A stretch of DNA of 64,000 nucleotides, from positions 1-64,000 of the forward strand of contig NZ_JAVIFU010000016.1 in assembly GCF_031157315.1 (NCBI RefSeq), read 5' to 3'. Source of the DNA: Paenibacillus sp. LHD-38 (GTDB lineage Bacteria > Bacillota > Bacilli > Paenibacillales > Paenibacillaceae). Each line of letters begins with the position of its first letter. Within the stretch, counting starts at the first letter, position 1. Position numbers and translations under genes: made by a program. Shown here piece after piece: positions 59,608-64,000 of the stretch. The notes under the pieces are model-generated. The model saw only the letters and a program-made list of their open reading frames with translations, was not told where the DNA came from and did not search any database.

Positions 59608-59948
59608 TATTCCGATACCTCCTTGGATTTAGATGATCCGCCGACCAATTTCAATCCCAATACACCTGCTAAAAGCAACGCGATCAGTAGGAGTTTTGTT
59701 AATTTAACTGGTTCATCGAACAAGATCATTTCGGAAAGTACGGTCCCAGCCGTCCCAAGTCCTGTAAATACTGCATAAACAGTACCAACAGGTAATTTAG
59801 TGGATGCAACGATGATTAGATAAAACGAAATGACAACGGCGAAAATTGTCCCTAACCATGTAATAATATCATCTGCGTGCTTAAAGCCGATGACCCACAT
59901 AACTTCAAACAACGCACCAATAATGATGAAAATCCAACTACGATTCAT
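59607..59948 (-). CDS. SMR-family exporter subunit (first of pair)
   Basis: 113-aa four-helix membrane protein. The essential Glu is E15 in [39 protein letters not shown] is the family motif, and the C-terminus is longer and charged. GAGGAGGAAC precedes the ATG. It lies 13 bp after the TetR gene and is coupled to the second SMR gene. Paired unequal SMR proteins usually act as asymmetric dimers. MdtJI exports spermidine in E. coli; YkkCD exports guanidine. No guanidine riboswitch is seen here. Confidence 0.9.
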   Translation of the reverse strand: MNRSWIFIIIGALFEVMWVIGFKHADDIITWLGTIFAVVISFYLIIVASTKLPVGTVYAVFTGLGTAGTVLSEMILFDEPVKLTKLLLIALLLAGVLGLKLVGGSSKSKEVSE

Positions 59949-59961
59949 ATCTGTTCCTCCT

Positions 59962-60543
59962 CTAGATGGTTCTTACTCCCCGCCAAAAAACATGCCAAGT
60001 TGCCTCAAGTCTTTTCATTAAATGGTCTTGATCCCCATAAAGCATCTCAACAAATATACTGTCAAGAACTGCCATATACGCGCCTGTCGCATGTTCAACT
60101 GATACATCCAAATGGATTAATCCATTTTGGTTTGCGGATTGAAAGAAAACTTTGGCTAATTCAGCCATTTTATCGATATAAAACAAGCTTAATTTCATCG
60201 ACTCTTGTTGCAAATGTACGGGTGGGAAAAAAGACATTCGCAAAAAAAACTTCGTGTCTACCTCTTTCTCGTATCGTTTCTTGTACTCAATCAAGAAACC
60301 ATATAACTGTTCTTCCAGTGACGATAAACGGTTAGGCTTTAGATATTCTTCAACAAATTGTAGCTCTCGCGTCGCAACATCCTGATATACAGCCATGAAT
60401 AAATCATCTTTTCCTTTAAAATGATTATAAATAGACGGTTTTTTAATCCCTACATCAGTAGCGATATCTGTGAGAGAGGCACCCTCGAACCCATTTTTTG
60501 CAAAATGGCGAAGTGCAATATTCATAATTTTTTGTGCAGTCAT
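59962..60543 (-). CDS. TetR-family repressor
   Basis: 193-aa regulator. The N-terminal HTH is [39 protein letters not shown] and [10 protein letters not shown]. The C-terminal ligand domain is all-helical and includes a ligand-cavity-like [24 protein letters not shown] precedes the ATG. It is first in the TetR-SMR-SMR-speE operon, with a strong palindrome just upstream, so it is probably autoregulated. The inducer could be a polyamine or cationic drug. Confidence 0.92.
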   Translation of the reverse strand: MTAQKIMNIALRHFAKNGFEGASLTDIATDVGIKKPSIYNHFKGKDDLFMAVYQDVATRELQFVEEYLKPNRLSSLEEQLYGFLIEYKKRYEKEVDTKFFLRMSFFPPVHLQQESMKLSLFYIDKMAELAKVFFQSANQNGLIHLDVSVEHATGAYMAVLDSIFVEMLYGDQDHLMKRLEATWHVFWRGVRTI

Positions 60544-60556
60544 CGAAATCCTCCTT

Positions 60557-60580
60557 AAACTAACTACCGGTCGTTAGTTT
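60557..60580. promoter_or_regulatory. TetR operator palindrome
   Basis: AAACTAAC (60557-60564) and GTTAGTTT (60573-60580) form a perfect inverted repeat around TACCGGTC. A further half-site, TGTTAGTTT, lies at 60591-60599. It is 13 bp upstream of the TetR ATG. Confidence 0.75.
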
Positions 60581-60689
60581 GATTAACGATTGTTAGTTTA
60601 TCATAGAGATGGTCATAGTTCAATTAATTTTTCACATTTTGACAAGAGAAATCCCATCCAGATTGTACATCTACCATGAAGTCTTAATG

Positions 60690-60795
60690 GAACTAACCTG
60701 CCCGTTAGCTTAATAAAGAAAGGGAGCAGTTGCCGTAGCAAACTGCTCCTTGTTTGTTCAACAATAGTACCCCGTTAGCGTAATAAAGGGAAACA
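60690..60795. repeat. Dispersed repeat with terminator hairpin
   Basis: CCCGTTAGCTTAATAAAG at about 60700 and CCCGTTAGCGTAATAAAG at about 60770 are near-identical direct repeats. Between them GGAGCAGTTTGC-type arms pair: GGAGCAGTT (60723-60731) with AACTGCTCC (60741-60749), followed by TTGTTTGTT, a working terminator structure. Confidence 0.65.
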
Positions 60796-60804
60796 AAAAC
60801 TTCT

Positions 60805-61314
60805 TCAGTATAGAAGTTCCTTTTGATATCTGATTTGACTTAGTTCTCTACCTCTTAAGATTATCCTTTCTGTTCCGTCGCGCATAAATCCCTGTTTTTC
60901 ATAAAACATGATAGCATTTTTATTTTCTTTTAATACCCATAATACTGCCGTGCTATATCCAAGATCTTTTAATCTCTCTAATCCCCAGTTCAACAACTGA
61001 CTTCCAAGTCCAATAGCCCTAAAGTTTTGAAGAAGGTATATCGCAGATATTTCACCACTGAATTTTTGCAAATCATTGTCACTGCAGGCTTTTAGCATCA
61101 AACAGCCAACAGCTTTATTGTTAACTAGAGTAATTGCTATATGTTCGGTACCTTGAATAAGAGAATTATAAAAGTACCTTTCTCTTGAGATGGGTGTATA
61201 CTGATTGAGAAATTCATCGGGCAGTACACCTTTATACGCATTTCGATAAGATTCTGAATGGACAAGACCCAAATCCCTAGCATCTTCTAACTTAGCCCAA
61301 CGTATTTCAGTCAT
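60805..61314 (-). CDS. GNAT-family N-acetyltransferase
   Basis: 169-aa acetyltransferase. It begins MTEIRWAKLEDARDLGLVHSE at ATG 61314, with AAGGGG 9 nt upstream; an open extension to 61371 has no site. The acetyl-CoA motif is LLQNFRAIGLGSQLLNWGL (Q/RxxGxG type), with preceding strand EISAIYLL. ALWVLKENKNAIMFYEKQGF is motif B. Acceptor unknown; the family includes spermidine acetyltransferases but nothing specific shows that here. Confidence 0.9.
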   Translation of the reverse strand: MTEIRWAKLEDARDLGLVHSESYRNAYKGVLPDEFLNQYTPISRERYFYNSLIQGTEHIAITLVNNKAVGCLMLKACSDNDLQKFSGEISAIYLLQNFRAIGLGSQLLNWGLERLKDLGYSTAVLWVLKENKNAIMFYEKQGFMRDGTERIILRGRELSQIRYQKELLY

Positions 61315-61515
61315 AAGAAAAAGCCCCTTAGTATAGACATTCCCAACTTTATTCGATAAATCTTTACTCACACCTTTTTTTAACTATGCTGCTCGTTTGC
61401 TTAATGACGAGCCGTCAGTCTAATACTTTATTTTTTTTCTACAATTAGGAGACCGGTGTATCGCGAGTAATGACGGACCGCAGACAGTTTCTGTTCAGAT
61501 GATGAAAAGGTGCTG

Positions 61516-61553
61516 AGCCGCTCCCCTGTGCTATTGCAGGATAGCGGCTTGTT
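61516..61553. terminator. Hairpin, probable terminator
   Basis: AGCCGCT (61516-61522) pairs with AGCGGCT (61543-61549), inner CTG/CAG pairing, then TGTTC. It lies between the Nudix gene (ending at 61588) and the GNAT gene. No gene is seen in 61315-61587. Confidence 0.55.
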
Positions 61554-61587
61554 CATTTGGCTGTGCAGGATTGACTGCTTATAACAG

Positions 61588-62070
61588 CTAGATACTTCGT
61601 TTTAATTTAATGTCAAAATCAGGGCTCGTCACATACTCCATATAGCTAGCGCTTCCACCAAAATCCAAATAAGCTTGGTAGCGGGTACGGATGGCAGGCG
61701 CTGTAATCGCTTCGAGTGCCATGGCCTTATCAAACCATCTGCTTTCCGACGTTTCCTCGGAGATGCATAATTGTCCGCCTACCGCCCTGCACGAGAAGTC
61801 CAGCATGACTTTGGTTGGAATTTCGGTTACTCCATCATGCCAGGTATAGGTTCCTGTATTGGAATAAATGCCTATTAAGCACAAAACAGCGGTGTCTATT
61901 CCGCTTTCCTCTTTTATTTCCCGCATGAGTGCATTCATTAAATTCTCTCCTGCTTCCACCTGCCCACCCGGAAATACCCATCCGCCATGTTGAGTCTTCA
62001 CCAAAAGAACTTGTCCTTGCTCATTTTCCACGATACCGCCTACTGCTACAATGTGGGTTGGCATGGGCAT
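61588..62070 (-). CDS. Nudix hydrolase
   Basis: 160-aa pyrophosphohydrolase. The Nudix box is complete: GGQVEAGENLMNALMREIKE followed by ESGI, matching Gx5Ex7REUxEExGU. The start ATG 62070 has GGAGG 8 nt upstream, favoured over ATG 62091. WVFPGG before the box and SEETSESRWFDKAMALE after it are usual. The substrate (nucleotide or derivative) cannot be read. Confidence 0.92.
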   Translation of the reverse strand: MPMPTHIVAVGGIVENEQGQVLLVKTQHGGWVFPGGQVEAGENLMNALMREIKEESGIDTAVLCLIGIYSNTGTYTWHDGVTEIPTKVMLDFSCRAVGGQLCISEETSESRWFDKAMALEAITAPAIRTRYQAYLDFGGSASYMEYVTSPDFDIKLKRSI

Positions 62071-62188
62071 GCATATAACCTCCGCATACAAATAAAATGG
62101 TGTAATTGACTTAAAGTTCCATTCCTATTTTATCACGTGATTCGTTAGGTTTGAAGATTGCCTTCGCATTCCGTGGGCAATTGCAACA

Positions 62189-62212
62189 TTTACAAATTTG
62201 TAAACGTTTGTG
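62189..62212. promoter_or_regulatory. Palindrome and cre-like overlap between nudix and lipoprotein genes
   Basis: TTTACAAATTTGTAAA (62189-62204) is a perfect 16-bp palindrome. It overlaps TGTAAACGTTTGTG (62199-62212), which matches a cre consensus at 11 of 14 positions. It lies between divergent genes at 62070 and 62369; the regulator is unknown. Confidence 0.4.
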
Positions 62213-62368
62213 ATTATGAAGTGAGGATATAAGACAGATAAAGGCACGGAATATAGGTTATCCGGCTGCAGCGGGACAGAAGCAGACCAATCAACCATTT
62301 GCTTGCTCATTCCGTAAGGCAGTGAAACCGCGAAAGCCCAAAAAACGAAAGCATTAAGGAGTGGTGAT

Positions 62369-62845
62369 TTGGGATTTAAATGCAAAACAGGCATGCATGC
62401 CGCTGTAATCAAACTTAATCTGCTATGCATTGTTTTTGTAATGATAAGTGCTTGCAGCAAATCGGAGAAGGTGGAGCATATCGAAGTTTTTGCCACAGAA
62501 ACGAGCGAGCAGAATGAAGAAGGCATGTTTGTGCGAACAGGATATAAGAAAGTCAATTCCATCACGATTGTCGTTGAAGGCAAAAATTATATTAAATCCG
62601 ATATCAAAATGATCGAGGACACTTATGATTTAGAGGGGAATTTCATTAAGTCTGAAATCATACTCTCCGATGCAAACAGGTCCAATATTATGATGACCGA
62701 AGATGGCGATCAAACCAAAACCGAGCTGACGAAGCCATCAACCATACTCATACCCGATGAAAATTACGAGGGCTTGAAATCCATTAAGCTGACAGCAGAA
62801 CAGAAAGTTCAAGTAAAGGAACATGTATTATCGTTTGTGGATTGA
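62369..62845 (+). CDS. Putative lipoprotein, unknown function
   Basis: 158-aa protein. The hydrophobic N-terminus ends in a lipobox with C29 (IVFVMISAC), so the mature protein is membrane-anchored. It starts at TTG 62369 with AAGGAG 7 nt upstream; M9 is an alternative. The mature part is charged (EKVEHIEVFATETSEQNEEG) and beta-rich (KKVNSITIVVEGKNYIKSD). No family recognised. It lies 34 bp before another lipoprotein gene, likely an operon. Confidence 0.7.
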   Translation: MGFKCKTGMHAAVIKLNLLCIVFVMISACSKSEKVEHIEVFATETSEQNEEGMFVRTGYKKVNSITIVVEGKNYIKSDIKMIEDTYDLEGNFIKSEIILSDANRSNIMMTEDGDQTKTELTKPSTILIPDENYEGLKSIKLTAEQKVQVKEHVLSFVD

Positions 62846-62879
62846 TTGCCAGACTGTTCCTTGAGGGAAAGGAGGCACT

Positions 62880-63449
62880 ATGAAACGTGTTGTCCTAATC
62901 TTCATCATGTTCATGATAATCCTATCATCATGCAGCGGTCCTAATGGGGGAAAGAAGGCAGAAAATGCGGTGGACCCCGTCCTTTTGAAAAAAATGACTG
63001 AGCCTAATCCGGTGCATAAAGACGAGCTTTTTGAGATGAGCTTAAACATCGATAAGACCACTTTTGCAAAGGGTGAACCGATCGTCTATTCCGCTTCATT
63101 GACTTATATTGGCGATAACGAATCGATAACGGTCTGGGGACCGCGAACGAATGTCGTGTTTTATTTAACGGACGGCAAAAAGCTGGAAATGGAAGGAGCC
63201 AATACAACAGAGCTGACGCCAACCGTATTTGTAAAGGGAGAAAAATACGAATATCCTTTTCAGAAAAGCGGCGGTTACTCGAACGACGGTCCCGACGCAA
63301 AGTTTTGGAAGGAATTTTACGGCGAGAAGGATTTGCTGCTGCCAAGCGGAACGTATTATATTGCCGCACACTGTGATTTTTCCTTAGACAAGTTGGTCGT
63401 GGACAGCCGTTACGACGTCTCCGTTCATACAACCGTTACGGTGGAGTAA
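62880..63449 (+). CDS. Putative lipoprotein, unknown function
   Basis: 189-aa protein. The signal peptide ends at C18 (FMIILSSC). The mature protein has a beta-sandwich look: EMSLNIDKTTFAKGEPIVYS, ASLTYIGDNESITVWGPRTN and VSVHTTVTVE, similar to Ig-like/BsuPI-type domains. GGAAAGGAGG precedes the ATG. Following another lipoprotein, it probably functions at the outer membrane surface of the cell; role unknown. Confidence 0.75.
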   Translation: MKRVVLIFIMFMIILSSCSGPNGGKKAENAVDPVLLKKMTEPNPVHKDELFEMSLNIDKTTFAKGEPIVYSASLTYIGDNESITVWGPRTNVVFYLTDGKKLEMEGANTTELTPTVFVKGEKYEYPFQKSGGYSNDGPDAKFWKEFYGEKDLLLPSGTYYIAAHCDFSLDKLVVDSRYDVSVHTTVTVE

Positions 63450-63473
63450 AGAAAGGGGGGAACAAGCAAGCAG

Positions 63474-64000
63474 ATGACAAATCTCTATTTGGTGCGGCAT
63501 GCGCACTCCGTCTATACGCTGGACGAATTAACGAGGCCTTTATCGGAGCAGGGTTTAAATGATGCAAAAACAATTACTGACACGCTAAAGGCAATGAAAA
63601 TAGACGTTGTCATTTCTAGTCCCTATAAACGAGCGATTCAAACCGTGGAAGGCATTGCAGCATACATTAGCGGAGCTATCCTTATTGAGGATGATTTTAA
63701 GGAACGGCTGCTTTCGGGCCAACCTGTGGAGGATTTTCAGGCTGCTATCGAGAAAGTTTGGGAGGACAGCAGCTTTGCATGGGAGGGCGGAGAATCGAAT
63801 GTGATTGCTCAGAAACGCGGAGCGGAAGCAGTCATGCAGGTGCTCAAAAAACATCCTAACAAAAACATCGTAATCGGCACGCACGGGAATCTGCTGGCAT
63901 TAATCCTGAATTCTTTTGATCAAAGCTATGGCTTCGATTTCTGGAAACAGCTCGATATGCCGGATATTTATAGGCTGGCTTTCGACGGCGCCGGTCTAAA
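63474..64000 (+). CDS. Histidine phosphatase (phosphoglycerate-mutase-like), 3' cut
   Basis: At least 175 residues before the window edge. The RHG-type motif is VRHAHS with catalytic H9. DVVISSPYKRAIQTVEGIA carries the second conserved Arg, and IVIGTHGNLLALIL the second catalytic His. A GGGGGG tract lies about 13 nt upstream of the ATG. It belongs to the histidine-phosphatase superfamily; substrate unknown. The C-terminus is outside the window. Confidence 0.88.
   Translation, partial: MTNLYLVRHAHSVYTLDELTRPLSEQGLNDAKTITDTLKAMKIDVVISSPYKRAIQTVEGIAAYISGAILIEDDFKERLLSGQPVEDFQAAIEKVWEDSSFAWEGGESNVIAQKRGAEAVMQVLKKHPNKNIVIGTHGNLLALILNSFDQSYGFDFWKQLDMPDIYRLAFDGAGL

Noticed and set aside
60544..60804. 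ykkC guanidine riboswitch for the SMR pair
   Set aside because: No ykkC landmarks upstream; a TetR gene and operator palindrome provide the control instead.

Overview
The window looks like a Paenibacillus-type Firmicute chromosome. Supporting signs are strong AGGAGG ribosome sites, frequent TTG/GTG starts, YesM/YesN two-component genes, LplABC-type sugar importers, many AraC-type regulators beside glycoside hydrolases, ydaO-type (c-di-AMP) riboswitches and CcpA cre-like sites. No tRNA, rRNA, CRISPR array or prophage was seen. One insertion-sequence end lies at the left edge.

Regions. (1) 1-5 kb: the IS end, a LacI regulator and a + strand run of a VOC protein, a short-chain dehydrogenase, a ThuA-like protein and an aldo/keto reductase; in front are an 8-bp tandem repeat and an orphan TetR-type palindrome. 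(2) 5-11 kb: a His-rich protein with a nitroreductase under a double-palindrome promoter, a deleted luciferase-like pseudogene, PadR with two DUF1048 proteins, and a convergent ABC-2 exporter operon. (3) 10.9-26.4 kb: an ion-homeostasis island. Three c-di-AMP riboswitches lie in about 1 kb. Two in tandem, each followed by its own terminator, precede a kdp operon: orphan RCK_N-like protein, 36-aa membrane peptide, kdpF, kdpA, kdpB, kdpC and a kinase-less double KdpD N-domain protein. The third faces the other way and controls a 141-aa protein of unknown function. A perfect cre site overlaps the kdp promoter. Two CorA transporters, a DUF2798 protein, a CPA1 antiporter and KtrAB follow. (4) 27-58 kb: a large glucuronoxylan/hemicellulose locus with three Gfo/Idh/MocA oxidoreductases, uronate isomerase, four AraC regulators, an esterase-like hydrolase, GH52 beta-xylosidase, GH127 arabinofuranosidase, YesN/YesM, an LplABC importer, cytoplasmic GH10 xylanase and GH67 alpha-glucuronidase. 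An ArgD-like aminotransferase with an ARG-box-like site is embedded. (5) 58-64 kb: spermidine synthase with a paired SMR exporter and TetR, then GNAT, Nudix, two lipoproteins and a histidine phosphatase cut by the right edge.

Working together: in region 4 the importer would bring in methylglucuronosyl-xylo-oligosaccharides, GH67 would remove the acidic side group, GH10 and GH52 would cut the rest to xylose, and uronate isomerase would start uronate catabolism. In region 3 high c-di-AMP, the usual signal of ample K+, is expected to shut off kdp in cis through two successive riboswitches, and CcpA would link it to carbon status. Several families of degenerate intergenic repeats are scattered through the window. 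All functions come from reading motifs and family resemblance by eye; no database search was possible.
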